Assembly: GCA_963747535.1 (NCBI GenBank)
Contig: CAVVFX010000020.1
Coordinates: 868,001 to 932,000, forward strand
Direction of reading: 5' to 3'
DNA from: CAVVFX01 sp963747535
Lineage (GTDB): Bacteria; Acidobacteriota; Terriglobia; Bryobacterales; Bryobacteraceae
Length of the DNA: 64,000 nt
Positions within the stretch are counted from its first letter, which is position 1. The number at the start of each line of letters is the position of its first letter. Both the position numbers and the translations under genes were made by a program. Below are positions 25,241-33,734 of the stretch, one piece after another. The notes under the pieces are model-generated. The model made no database searches and was not told the origin of the DNA. It saw only the letters and a list, made by a program, of their open reading frames with translations.

Positions 25241-27259
25241 TTAACTCGGATAACTGCTTTTTTTCAATCTGTGTTCATCTGTGTTCATCTGTGGCCCGCC
25301 AGGCGCCAACGCCTTCACAATCGCCTCGGCATCATAAACACACCCGCCCCAGGTTCCCCCGCTGACGTTCTGCAGCGCAGCCCAGAGTCGCGTATCGGCC
25401 GGCAACTGCGGATCGGCCCGGAGATCCTCGCGAGGCGCGCGCTTCGCCAGGACGCGGGTGCCCTCCTCCGCGCCGAACACCTGTCCATCCGCGCCGACCA
25501 GATCCACCGACCCCTCCAGCCGGTTGCGGTCGATCACGATCTCAATCAGATCTCCCTCGCGCACTTTTCCCACCGGACCTCCGGCGAGCGCCTCCGGCGT
25601 TACATGACCAATGCAAGCTCCAGTCGACACGCCGCTGAACCGGGCATCGGTCAATAACGCAACTTCCTTCCCAAAACTCAAATGTTTCAGCGCCGACGTG
25701 ATCTGATAAATTTCTTCCATGCCGGAGCCCATCGGCCCGCGACAGATCAGCACGATGATATCGCCGGCTTTGATGCCTTCCGGCCCGCTGCTCTTGATCG
25801 CCGCGATAGCATCGAGTTCCGTCCGGAAGACGCGGGCTGGACCGCGTTTGCGATAGATCCCGTCGGCGCCGACCACCTTCGGATCGATCGCCGTGCTTTT
25901 GATGACCGAACCGCCGGGCGCCAGATTGCCATGCGGGAAGGTGACCGTGGAGGTGATGCCGCGAGCCCGCGCGGACTGGGGATCCATAATGACGTCTTCG
26001 GGCGCGACGCCTTCGCGCTCCTGCAAAATCCGCCGCAGCGTGGCGCGACGCCCGGATTGCTCCCACCAATCCAGCATGCGTCCGAGCGTCTCGCCTGATG
26101 CGGTGAGGACACTGGTATCGAGCAAGCCGGCTCGCCGCAGATGCAGCATCACTTCAGGAACGCCACCGGCCATGAAGACCTGCGCTGTGGGGTGTCCTTT
26201 CGGGCCGTTGGGCAGGCAATCGACAAGGCGCGGAATCCGCCGGTTGGTATCGATCCAATCCTGCGCGGTCGGCCGCGGCAGGCCCCCCGCGTGCGCCACG
26301 GCGGGAAGGTGCAGGATCAGGTTGGTCGAGCCGCCGAACGCCGCATGTACGATCATCGCGTTGCGAATGGACGCCTCAGTCAGGACGTCGCGCATCCGGA
26401 TGCCGCGCTTCTCCATCGATAGCACCGCGCGGGCCGACCGGCGCGCCATATCCAACCAGATGGGGTGTCCAGAGGGAGCGAGCGCGGCGTGCGTCAACGT
26501 CAATCCCAGGGCCTCTCCCACCACCTGCGATGTCGCCGCCGTCCCCAGGAACTGGCAGCCTCCTCCCGGCGAGGCACACGCGCGGCACAGATTTTCAGCA
26601 GCCTCTTCGAGCGTCATCTCACCGTGCGCGAAGCGGGCGCCCACCGATTGTACGCGTCCCGCGTCCTCGCCTTCTTCCGCGAGCAGTGTCACGCCCCCCG
26701 GCACGAGGATGCACGGCAAATCAGGCGTGCCGGCGAGCGCCAGCATCATCGCAGGCAGTCCCTTGTCGCAAGTAGCCACTCCGATGACTCCACTACGGGT
26801 GGGCAGCGAACGGATCTGCCTGCGGAAGACGGTCGCGGCGTCATTGCGATAAGGCAGCGAATCGTACATCCCCGGTGTTCCCTGCGTCCGTCCGTCGCAA
26901 GGGTCGGTGCAGTACGCGGCGAAAGGCACGGCGCCCCTGGATGACAGTTCTTCCGCTGCCGCCTCCATCAGCAATCCAACTTCCCAGTGTCCGGTGTGAT
27001 AGCCCAGTGCGACCGGAGTACCGTCCGGCCGGCGAATACCGCCGTGGGTGCTCAGGATGAGGATTTCCTTGCCGCCCATGCGCTGCAGATCCCAGCCCAT
27101 GCCGGCGTTCATGGCCCAGCCGAAGAGGTCGCCGGAGGGCCTTTGGAGCAACATCTCCGCGGTGATCGGAAGAGTCCCCGCGCGCGCCGGCGCCTTGGAC
27201 CGGACATCGTAAATGGACTCGTCGCCCGAGTCGAGGATGCTGTCGAGATTGTTTGTCAT
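25241..27259 (-). CDS. YjhG/YagF-type dehydratase (IlvD/Edd family, probable D-xylonate dehydratase)
   Basis: A 672-residue Fe-S dehydratase of the IlvD/Edd superfamily. Cluster-related cysteines appear in YCTDPCDGRTQGTPGMYDS, VATCDKGLPAMML and SPGGGCQFLGTAATSQ. The length and the N-terminal region (MTNNLDSILDSGDESIYDV) fit the YjhG/YagF branch, which dehydrates D-xylonate to 2-dehydro-3-deoxy-pentonate. The start at 27259 was chosen as the first Met before this conserved segment. The last 18 or so residues come from a 10-bp tandem repeat that reads through in frame and look non-native. No xylose oxidation genes are adjacent, so the substrate is inferred. Confidence 0.85.
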   Translation of the reverse strand: MTNNLDSILDSGDESIYDVRSKAPARAGTLPITAEMLLQRPSGDLFGWAMNAGMGWDLQRMGGKEILILSTHGGIRRPDGTPVALGYHTGHWEVGLLMEAAAEELSSRGAVPFAAYCTDPCDGRTQGTPGMYDSLPYRNDAATVFRRQIRSLPTRSGVIGVATCDKGLPAMMLALAGTPDLPCILVPGGVTLLAEEGEDAGRVQSVGARFAHGEMTLEEAAENLCRACASPGGGCQFLGTAATSQVVGEALGLTLTHAALAPSGHPIWLDMARRSARAVLSMEKRGIRMRDVLTEASIRNAMIVHAAFGGSTNLILHLPAVAHAGGLPRPTAQDWIDTNRRIPRLVDCLPNGPKGHPTAQVFMAGGVPEVMLHLRRAGLLDTSVLTASGETLGRMLDWWEQSGRRATLRRILQEREGVAPEDVIMDPQSARARGITSTVTFPHGNLAPGGSVIKSTAIDPKVVGADGIYRKRGPARVFRTELDAIAAIKSSGPEGIKAGDIIVLICRGPMGSGMEEIYQITSALKHLSFGKEVALLTDARFSGVSTGACIGHVTPEALAGGPVGKVREGDLIEIVIDRNRLEGSVDLVGADGQVFGAEEGTRVLAKRAPREDLRADPQLPADTRLWAALQNVSGGTWGGCVYDAEAIVKALAPGGPQMNTDEHRLKKSSYPS
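25267..25293. repeat. 10-bp tandem repeat ATCTGTGTTC (2.7 copies)
   Basis: Two exact units and most of a third lie inside the 3' end of the dehydratase frame, encoding the tail NTDEHR. Repeat-derived read-through has probably extended the protein, or an annealing-based repeat inserted at its end. Confidence 0.8.
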
Positions 27260-27336
27260 CAACCCGCCATTGTAATCCGCGGGGCAACCCAAGGGTTTTC
27301 GAGTAGTGCCCGGCTGGAGCAAGCTATATTTTTAAG

Positions 27337-28206
27337 GTGACCCCAAAAGCGGTTGTATTCGGTAGTGGTGGACAGCTTGGACAGGAACTGTGCGCGGAAC
27401 TGCGGCGTCGCGGTTATGAGGTGCAGAGTTATGAGCGGCGCCAGATTGACGTCTGCGATCCCACGACGGTCGAGGAAGCCCTCGCCCAATTCGACCCCGC
27501 TGTGGTTTTCAATGCGGCAGCCTACAACCAGGTGGATCTGGCCGAGCGCGAGCCGCAAGCGGCTTATCTGGCCAACGCCCTCGCAGTGCGCAATCTCGCG
27601 CTGGCCTGCCGGCAGATCGACGCGCGCCTGGTCCACTATTCGACCGACTACGTCTTCGACGGTACGCTCGGCCGGCCTTATCATGAGAGCGACGCCACGC
27701 ACCCTCTGGGCGCCTACGCGGTGTCCAAACTGGCTGGAGAACTCTACGCCCAGGCATATCTCGACCGGCCGTTGATCGTCCGCACGTCAGGCGTATTCGG
27801 GCCTGGCGGGCGCACCACCAATCGCGGCAACTTCCTGGAGTTGATGCTGCGCCTGGCGAAGGGCGGGCAACCGATCCGCGTGGTCCACGATTCCGTGGCG
27901 TCGCCGACCTATGCGCCGCTGCTCGCTTCGCGTTCGATTGACCTGCTGGCACGCGGGGAGTCCGGCGTTTTCCACGTCGGCGGCGGCACGCCCATTTCCT
28001 GGTTCGATTTCGCCGCGATCATTTTCAAAGTGGCCGGTCTCAAGCCTGAATTGCACGCCACCACTTCGCGCGAATATCGCACGGAGGCCAAGCGTCCACA
28101 ATTCTCGGCGCTCTCGAATGCCAGGATGGAAGCCGCCGGTGTGGCCCCGATGCCCCCGATGGAGGAAGTCGTGCGCAGCTATTTCGCCTCAGGTAGCAGA
28201 GTTTAG
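27337..28206 (+). CDS. rmlD: dTDP-4-dehydrorhamnose reductase
   Basis: A 289-residue short-chain dehydrogenase, the last enzyme of dTDP-L-rhamnose synthesis (reduces dTDP-4-dehydro-L-rhamnose with NAD(P)H). The Rossmann loop is GSGGQLGQEL (residues 9-18), the catalytic Ser/Thr region is HYSTDYVFDG, and the YxxxK pair is in YAVSKLAGE. It starts at GTG 27337 after TTTTAAGG. RmlA, B and C are not beside it, so this is an isolated copy. It is convergent with guaB. Confidence 0.92.
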   Translation: MTPKAVVFGSGGQLGQELCAELRRRGYEVQSYERRQIDVCDPTTVEEALAQFDPAVVFNAAAYNQVDLAEREPQAAYLANALAVRNLALACRQIDARLVHYSTDYVFDGTLGRPYHESDATHPLGAYAVSKLAGELYAQAYLDRPLIVRTSGVFGPGGRTTNRGNFLELMLRLAKGGQPIRVVHDSVASPTYAPLLASRSIDLLARGESGVFHVGGGTPISWFDFAAIIFKVAGLKPELHATTSREYRTEAKRPQFSALSNARMEAAGVAPMPPMEEVVRSYFASGSRV

Positions 28207-28259
28207 TGCGTCTCGCGAAACCTTGGAGGCACTCTCAAAAATCGGCCGCCAGTGCCCAA

Positions 28260-28330
28260 GGCAGGCGAAACCGCCTGCCCCACCAGCGCAAACATTGGAC
28301 TGCAACGGTGGCGCGGGCGGTTTCGCCTGC
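28260..28330. repeat. Paired inverted REP-like element (terminator-like)
   Basis: GGCAGGCG-AAAC-CGCCTGCC (28260-28279) is a perfect hairpin. The 15-base arm at 28261-28275 is repeated in inverted form at 28316-28330. Such head-to-head REP pairs between convergent genes (rmlD and guaB) can end transcription from both sides. A neighbouring 15-mer CCGAATTTTGCAAGT (28336-28350) recurs near 31150-31193. Confidence 0.75.
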
Positions 28331-28356
28331 GCATGCCGAATTTTGCAAGTAGCTCC

Positions 28357-29814
28357 TTAGTCCGCCCGGTAGTTGGGCGCTTCTTTGGTGATAATCACGT
28401 CGTGCACGTGACTCTCACGCAATCCGGCGGGTGAGATCCGGATGAACCTTGCGTTTTCCTGCAACAGCGCAATATCGCGGCATCCGCAATATCCCATGCC
28501 CGACCGCAAGCCGCCCACCAGTTGGTACACCAGATCGGAGAGCGGACCCTTCGACACCACCCGCCCTTCGATACCTTCGGGTACCAGTTTGGCGTTGGGA
28601 TCCTGCGCATACCGGTCGGTGTTGCCCGACGCCATCGCGCCCAGCGACCCCATGCCGCGATATGTCTTGAATGTGCGGCCCTGAAAAAGGATCGTCTCAC
28701 CCGGGCTCTCGTCGGTCCCGGCCAGCAAGCTGCCAATCATAACGGAATCAGCGCCCGCGGCGATCGCTTTGGTGATGTCACCGGAGAACTTGACGCCGCC
28801 GTCCGCGATCAACGGGATACCGGCGTTGCGTGCCGCACGGCTACATTCCTTGATCGCTGTAATCTGCGGAACGCCGGCGCCCGAAACCACTCGCGTTGTG
28901 CAAATCGACCCCGGCCCGATGCCGACCTTGATGCCGTCAACGCCCAGTGCGATCAGATCGCACGCGCCTTGGTAGGTCCCGATGTTGCCGGCGATGAGCT
29001 GCAGTTCCGGCAGCTTGCACTTTACGGTTTTGACCGCTTCCATCACCCGGGAGCTGTGCCCGTGAGCCGTATCGATCGCGATCACGTCGACCTTACGCCG
29101 GACCAGTTCCTGGGCGCGCTCCAGGAAGTCACCGGTCGCGCCGATCGCCGCGCCGACCCGTAGCCGTCCTTGAGAGTCCTTGGCGCTGTTGGGGTACTTT
29201 AACTTTTTCTGAATGTCCTTGACGGTGATCAGGCCCTTCAGGCTATAGTTCTCGTCCACCACCAGCAGTTTCTCCACGCGGTGATGGTGCAGGATCTCTT
29301 CGGCATCGTCGAGAGTCGTGCCGACCGGGACGGTGATGAGGTTGTCTTTGGTCATCACGTCGCTGATCGGCAGGTCGAAACGCGTCTCGAAACGCAGATC
29401 GCGGTTGGTGAGAATGCCTACCAGTCTCCCGCCGGCCGAAACCACCGGGACACCGGAGATGCGATACCTTTCCATCAGCGCGAGTGCGTCGGAAATCTTC
29501 TTGTCCGGCAGGATGGTGACCGGATCCACGATCATGCCGCTCTCACTGCGCTTCACGCGGTCGACTTCTTCAGCCTGCCGCTCGATGGTCATGTTGCGAT
29601 GGATGAATCCGACGCCGCCCTGTTGTGCCAGCGCGATGGCCAGGTGCGACTCCGTCACCGTATCCATGGCAGCGCTCACGATCGGAATGTTGAGATGAAT
29701 CCCGCGCGTGAGCATGGTGCGCGTATCCGTCTCGGCTGGAATCACGTCGCTTCGCGCGGGAACCAGCAAAACGTCGTCGAATGTGAGTCCTTCCTCGATT
29801 GATTCCGGGATCAT
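28357..29814 (-). CDS. guaB: IMP dehydrogenase
   Basis: A 485-residue IMP dehydrogenase, the NAD-dependent first committed step of GMP synthesis. The (beta/alpha)8 barrel is interrupted by two CBS domains at about residues 90-205. The catalytic cysteine lies in GIGPGSICTTRVVSG, and the flap contains the RYxQ-type segment around SGNTDRYAQDPNAKLVPEG. The N-terminus begins EEGLTFDDVLLVPARSD, as is usual for GuaB. Length is normal. guaA is not adjacent. Confidence 0.97.
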   Translation of the reverse strand: MIPESIEEGLTFDDVLLVPARSDVIPAETDTRTMLTRGIHLNIPIVSAAMDTVTESHLAIALAQQGGVGFIHRNMTIERQAEEVDRVKRSESGMIVDPVTILPDKKISDALALMERYRISGVPVVSAGGRLVGILTNRDLRFETRFDLPISDVMTKDNLITVPVGTTLDDAEEILHHHRVEKLLVVDENYSLKGLITVKDIQKKLKYPNSAKDSQGRLRVGAAIGATGDFLERAQELVRRKVDVIAIDTAHGHSSRVMEAVKTVKCKLPELQLIAGNIGTYQGACDLIALGVDGIKVGIGPGSICTTRVVSGAGVPQITAIKECSRAARNAGIPLIADGGVKFSGDITKAIAAGADSVMIGSLLAGTDESPGETILFQGRTFKTYRGMGSLGAMASGNTDRYAQDPNAKLVPEGIEGRVVSKGPLSDLVYQLVGGLRSGMGYCGCRDIALLQENARFIRISPAGLRESHVHDVIITKEAPNYRAD

Positions 29815-29866
29815 GTTGAAGTCTTCATTCTAACGTGGGGCGAATCTGGTCTTGGCGGGCTTCCGG

Positions 29867-29903
29867 TCTCGCGGCTCAGAAGTGTTTGGTTACCGAGCCG
29901 CGA
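29867..29903. repeat. Inverted repeat upstream of guaB
   Basis: TCGCGGCTC and GAGCCGCGA (9 bp) flank an 18-base spacer in the 150-bp gap before guaB. It may be a REP-like element or the terminator of the minus-strand gene upstream (29964-30689). Confidence 0.55.
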
Positions 29904-29963
29904 CCGTCAGGGAGTCGGTGCCGAGGCCGCGTTTATGAAATGGTGTACTTACTTTGCGCGTTT

Positions 29964-30689
29964 TCACGCCAGGTGATCTTCCAGCCAACGGACTCTTTCC
30001 AGTTGGCCTTCGAACTCTCCGATGCCGCACTCTAAGTTGACGTAGCGGAACCCGCGCTTCGCGGCGAGGCGGGACAGGGAACCGTCGTCTTCAGTGGGCT
30101 TCCGATTCTGCAGCACGACGTTATAGGGCGACTTCCGCAATACCGCGAAGTCCTTGGCATCGGTGCACAGGAAAAACTCACGCGGCCGGTTCGGTTCGGG
30201 AAGCGAAGTGTCGTCGCTCTGTGCGATCTCTTCCGTCACCGAATACTCCTGGTTGTTATGGAGCGCTAAGAGCAGGTTGCCCTTCTCCGGTTCGAGGCGC
30301 CGGACCAGTTCCTCGCGATGGCGATCGAGAAAAGTAAGCACCGCGTTCAGCCGGTCCTGCGCGATTCCAGGATTCTGTTCGCGGACGCTCTTCTCCGCGC
30401 CCACACGGGAAAACAGCCGGTTGGGGTCGATTTTGGCGCCTTCGATGGTGACGTAGCGGTCCTGATTGTCGATCAGATAGGCGATTCCGGAGTACATGTC
30501 CATGTGAATCTCCAACACCTCCCTCGCCGTGTTCTCGTTACCATGGAGAAGGACGTATCGCCGTCCGCCGGTATGCCAGATGGGAGGCTCGCGCCGGACG
30601 GAGAACTGCATACCGGCAAGTTCAACGGTACTTCGGTGGATGAATGGTACACCCAAGACACTCAAAGCTAAAAGTTCGCGACGGTTCAC
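29964..30689 (-). CDS. Hypothetical exported protein, possibly M14 carboxypeptidase-like
   Basis: A 241-residue protein starting at GTG 30689. The N-terminus MNRRELLALSVLGVPFIH has a twin-arginine-like export character. VLLHGNENTARE contains an HxxE pair and LLLALHNNQE a later His, in the order seen in zinc carboxypeptidases and aspartoacylase/succinylglutamate desuccinylase proteins. No other family mark is clear, so this remains a suggestion. It starts about 12 bases from the divergent acetyltransferase gene and ends near guaB, but has its own terminator-like repeat between. Confidence 0.6.
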   Translation of the reverse strand: MNRRELLALSVLGVPFIHRSTVELAGMQFSVRREPPIWHTGGRRYVLLHGNENTAREVLEIHMDMYSGIAYLIDNQDRYVTIEGAKIDPNRLFSRVGAEKSVREQNPGIAQDRLNAVLTFLDRHREELVRRLEPEKGNLLLALHNNQEYSVTEEIAQSDDTSLPEPNRPREFFLCTDAKDFAVLRKSPYNVVLQNRKPTEDDGSLSRLAAKRGFRYVNLECGIGEFEGQLERVRWLEDHLA

Positions 30690-30700
30690 AATATCTGATT

Positions 30701-31135
30701 GTGGAACGAAAACACCGTCCTGTCATCAGTGAGGCCGTAATAAGGGAAGGGGTGCCCGCGGATCATGCGCCCGCGGCTGCCGTTCAGTTGGCCGCCTTCG
30801 GTCATGAACACTGGCCATTCGGCGATGAACCTTTTAAAGTTGCGGAAATCGAAGGCGAGACGGTAGCCTACTTGGTCTGGCGGCGAACTTTCACCAACGA
30901 GTTCGAGATCCTGAGCATCGCCACGCATCCCGAGCATCGCAGAAAGGGTTTGGCGCGCGCCCTGATTCATGAATTCTGCTCGGCATACAAGGGCGACGTT
31001 TTCCTGGAAGTCCGGGAGTCCGACCTCGGCGCGATCGCTTTCTACGAAAAGTTGGGATTTCAAAAGACCGGCGTGCGTCATTCGTACTACGCTGATAACG
31101 GTGACGGTGCGGTCGTGATGAAACTGCACTTCTAA
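30701..31135 (+). CDS. GNAT N-acetyltransferase (RimI-like)
   Basis: A 144-residue GNAT protein. The acetyl-CoA loop is HPEHRRKGLARALIHEF, followed by FLEVRESDLGAIAFYEKLGF, the RimI-type motif in which an N-terminal acetyltransferase binds its substrate; Tyr in AFYEKLGF is conserved. It probably acetylates a protein N-terminus or small molecule. The start is uncertain: GTG 30701 gives the usual RimI length, while ATG 30644 would overlap the divergent gene and GTG 30752 would cut the first strand. Confidence 0.82.
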   Translation: MERKHRPVISEAVIREGVPADHAPAAAVQLAAFGHEHWPFGDEPFKVAEIEGETVAYLVWRRTFTNEFEILSIATHPEHRRKGLARALIHEFCSAYKGDVFLEVRESDLGAIAFYEKLGFQKTGVRHSYYADNGDGAVVMKLHF

Positions 31136-31150
31136 GAGGGGCCGCGAGGT

Positions 31151-31193
31151 ACTTGCAAAATCCGACCGGCGCAGGCGGCCGAATTTTGCGAGT
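31151..31193. repeat. Dispersed inverted repeat with ACTTGCAAAAT arms
   Basis: ACTTGCAAAAT (31151-31161) pairs with ATTTTGCGAGT (31183-31193), one mismatch. The right side, with the preceding CCGA, matches 28336-28350 with one difference, so both belong to one dispersed intergenic family. Confidence 0.65.
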
Positions 31194-31204
31194 GTCAGTG
31201 CCCC

Positions 31205-31233
31205 TTGTTTTCCGGGTAATTAAAGAATAAAAT
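31205..31233 (+). promoter_or_regulatory. Predicted sigma-70 promoter of the hydrogenase operon
   Basis: TTGTTT (31205-31210) and TAAAAT (31228-31233) are separated by 17 bases. Transcription would start near 31240, about 20 bases before the hydB ATG. Confidence 0.5.
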
Positions 31234-31238
31234 CGGAG

Positions 31239-31260
31239 TTTCAGGCCACGTGGACTGAAA
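31239..31260. promoter_or_regulatory. 22-bp near-perfect palindrome at the hydrogenase start site
   Basis: TTTCAG and CTGAAA flank an inner CCACGTGG; only one base pair breaks the symmetry. It runs from the predicted transcription start to the base before the hydB ATG, so a bound regulator would block both initiation and ribosome access. Confidence 0.55.
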
Positions 31261-32424
31261 ATGGGACCCGCCAGTGACGTCACGCAAGCCGTGATTGAGC
31301 CTGGTGCGCTCGGGAGCCTGATTTCCTGCCTGGTGCGCCGGGGGTACTGTCCGGTCGGCCCAACTCTGCGCGACGGTGGCATCGTCTACGACACGCTGAG
31401 CAGGCTCGAAGATCTTCCTGCCGGCTGGATCGACGAACAGTCTCCGGGAGAGTACCGTCTTCAAAAAGAAAAGGGTGGAGCGCTATTCCGGTTTGCCGTC
31501 GGTCCGCAAAGCTGGAAGAAGTTCCTTCACCCAGCGGAGATCCGACTGTTCGAAGTCGAACAGCAGGACCACCAGTTTTGTATCCTGCCTCCGGGTGGCC
31601 CACCTCCTCCATACGCATTTATCGGTGTACGGGCGTGCGAACTGGCGGCGATCCGGATTCAGGACCGCGTGCTCGCGCAAGATAAATTCACCGACCCCAT
31701 CTATCAAACCCGCCGGCAAGGCGTCTTCATCGTAGCGGTGAATTGCACGCGCTCTGCCGGCACTTGCTTTTGCGCGTCGATGGGTACCGGACCTCGTGTG
31801 GCGCCGGGGTTCGACCTTTCGCTCACCGAACTCTTCGAGGCTGGCCGGCATCTCTTTCTGGTGGAGACCGGCAGCCAACCGGGCGCGGAGGTTCTCCAGG
31901 AACTGCCGCACGAGGATGCCTCGCCGGAATTGCGCGGGCGCGCTGCGGAGGCCGTCGAGCAGGCCGCAGTGCAAGCTCGCAGCGTCGACCAGAACGGGCT
32001 GAAACAGCTTCTGTCGGACAGCTTCTACCATCCCCATTGGGACGCGATTGCAGAGCGATGTCTCGCCTGCGCCAACTGCACCATGGTGTGCCCGACCTGC
32101 TTCTGCACCAACGTGGAGGATTCGAGCAGCCTCACCGGCGATCACGCTGAACGATGGCGCCGCTGGGATTCGTGCTTCTCGCAGATGTTTTCCTACATTC
32201 ACGGCGGCAGTGTAAGGAAGACGGTCAAGTCGCGTTACCGGCAGTGGATGACGCACAAATTTTCAGCCTGGATCGACCAGTTTGGAAGTTCCGGCTGCGT
32301 CGGATGCGGACGTTGTATTACGTGGTGTCCGGCAGGAATCGATCTCACCGAGGAGGTCCGCGCGATCCAGGAGCAGAAAATTCCGAGTGCGGCCTTCGTG
32401 GAGGATGAAGATGGAAACGCTTGA
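31261..32424 (+). CDS. hydB: Group 3b [NiFe]-hydrogenase beta subunit (HydB-type, 4Fe-4S)
   Basis: A 387-residue iron-sulfur subunit that passes electrons between the hydrogenase core and the flavin subunit. Two ferredoxin-like clusters are visible: CLACANCTMVCPTCFC (about residues 265-280) and CVGCGRCITWCP (about 345-356). It matches the beta subunit of sulfhydrogenase/bifunctional hydrogenases. The ATG at 31261 directly follows a 22-bp palindrome. The gene overlaps the next by 14 bases and is first in the hydB-cNMP-hydG-hydD-hydA-protease operon. Confidence 0.92.
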   Translation: MGPASDVTQAVIEPGALGSLISCLVRRGYCPVGPTLRDGGIVYDTLSRLEDLPAGWIDEQSPGEYRLQKEKGGALFRFAVGPQSWKKFLHPAEIRLFEVEQQDHQFCILPPGGPPPPYAFIGVRACELAAIRIQDRVLAQDKFTDPIYQTRRQGVFIVAVNCTRSAGTCFCASMGTGPRVAPGFDLSLTELFEAGRHLFLVETGSQPGAEVLQELPHEDASPELRGRAAEAVEQAAVQARSVDQNGLKQLLSDSFYHPHWDAIAERCLACANCTMVCPTCFCTNVEDSSSLTGDHAERWRRWDSCFSQMFSYIHGGSVRKTVKSRYRQWMTHKFSAWIDQFGSSGCVGCGRCITWCPAGIDLTEEVRAIQEQKIPSAAFVEDEDGNA

Positions 32425-32872
32425 ACGAGTCCTTGCAGGCCATCCGTTTTTCGAAGGTCTGGAGAGCGGCTACCTGAAGCTGTTGGTCGGTTGCGCCTCG
32501 AATGTGCGCTTTCCCGAGGACGCCTATTTGTTCCGGGAAGGCGAAGAGGCGCAGAATTTCTATCTGATACGGCAAGGGAAGATCGCGCTTGAAATCTACG
32601 CGCCTCATTGCCCCCCGATCCTGGTGGAGACGCTGGAGGAAGGTGACATTCTGGGCTTCTCCTGGCTGCTCCCGCCCTACACCTGGCGATTCGATGCGCG
32701 CGTGATCGAGCCGGTGCGGGCAATCGCGCTGGACGGCAAGTGCCTGCGCACCAAGTGCGACGAGAACCACGACCTGGGTTACGAACTGCTCAAGCGTTTC
32801 TCCAACATCATGGACCAGCGGCTCGCCGCGACGCGCCTGCAGTTACTGGATATCTATGCTTCTCGATTCTGA
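32411..32872 (+). CDS. Cyclic-nucleotide-binding-domain protein in the hydrogenase operon
   Basis: A 153-residue single cNMP-binding domain without a DNA-binding helix-turn-helix. It begins METLERVLAGHPFFEGL and contains LFREGEEAQNFYLIRQGKIAL, the Crp/cNMP beta-roll pattern; the phosphate-cassette region is only loosely conserved. The start at 32411 has GGAGG six bases upstream and overlaps hydB; the stop overlaps hydG. Such a stand-alone sensor, translated with the subunits, could bind the enzyme and tune it to a cyclic nucleotide or another ligand. Confidence 0.82.
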   Translation: METLERVLAGHPFFEGLESGYLKLLVGCASNVRFPEDAYLFREGEEAQNFYLIRQGKIALEIYAPHCPPILVETLEEGDILGFSWLLPPYTWRFDARVIEPVRAIALDGKCLRTKCDENHDLGYELLKRFSNIMDQRLAATRLQLLDIYASRF

Positions 32873-33734
32873 AACCGTAGCTGCAGAAGCCCCGCCCGAT
32901 CCACGCTTCCAGCACGGCTGCCGGGTGGAGTCGATCACGCGCGAAACGCCGGACACGTTTACTTTGGTGGTGACGCCGGACCCAGCGCAGGGCGACGGCG
33001 CGGGCGTACATCGCTTTGCGCCCGGGCAGTTCAGCATGATCTACGTATACGGCGTGGGCGAACTGCCCATCTCCATCAGCGGCGATCCATCGAGGCCAGG
33101 CGAATTGGTGTACACGGTCCGGTCGGTGGGATTGGCCACCAAGCGGCTGGTGAGTCTGCGTCCGGGGGATTGGTTGGGCGTGCGCGGGCCTTTTGGAACG
33201 TCGTGGCCAGTGCGTGCCGCGCATGGTAAGGACGTGCTGATCGTGGCGGGAGGCATCGGGCTGGCTCCGCTGCGACCGGTGATTTACCACGTGCTGCGCA
33301 ATCGCGACGACTATGTGCGTCTCATCGTACTCTACGGCGCGCGCAGCGCTCACGATCTTCTTTATCGCAAGGAGTTGACCGAATGGGGCCGTCAGCCGGA
33401 CACGCAGGTGCTGACGACGGTGGACTACGGAGGCGTTCACTGGCGCGGGCGCGTCGGTGTGGTTACGACGTTGTTCAAACACCTCCGGATGCATCCGGAC
33501 CGCACCGTGGCGTTCATCTGCGGGCCGGAGATCATGATGCGCTACGTGATTTCGGAGCTGGAAAGGCATCGCGGCGTGCCCGCCGGAGATATTTATCTTT
33601 CGATGGAACGGAATATGAACTGCGGCATGGGGCTCTGCGGGCACTGCCAATACGGCCCGTATTTCATCTGCAAGGAAGGTCCGATCTTCTCCTATACGCG
33701 TTTGCGCGGACTGCTGGGGAAATATGAACTCTAA
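32856..33734 (+). CDS. hydG: Group 3b hydrogenase gamma subunit (FAD/NAD(P)-binding, 2Fe-2S)
   Basis: A 292-residue ferredoxin-NADP reductase-like subunit that docks NAD(P). The FAD-binding barrel includes FAPGQFSMIYVYGVGELPISIS and the NAD(P) domain begins VLIVAGGIGLAPLRPVIYH. The C-terminal 2Fe-2S ligands are in CGMGLCGHCQYGPYFIC. This is the usual gamma subunit of bifunctional NADP-linked hydrogenases. It overlaps both neighbours by several bases. Confidence 0.93.
   Translation: MLLDSETVAAEAPPDPRFQHGCRVESITRETPDTFTLVVTPDPAQGDGAGVHRFAPGQFSMIYVYGVGELPISISGDPSRPGELVYTVRSVGLATKRLVSLRPGDWLGVRGPFGTSWPVRAAHGKDVLIVAGGIGLAPLRPVIYHVLRNRDDYVRLIVLYGARSAHDLLYRKELTEWGRQPDTQVLTTVDYGGVHWRGRVGVVTTLFKHLRMHPDRTVAFICGPEIMMRYVISELERHRGVPAGDIYLSMERNMNCGMGLCGHCQYGPYFICKEGPIFSYTRLRGLLGKYEL

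Noticed and set aside
24999..25244. 81-codon open frame after the ISL3 element
   Set aside because: No motif and no convincing ribosome-binding site; left as intergenic.
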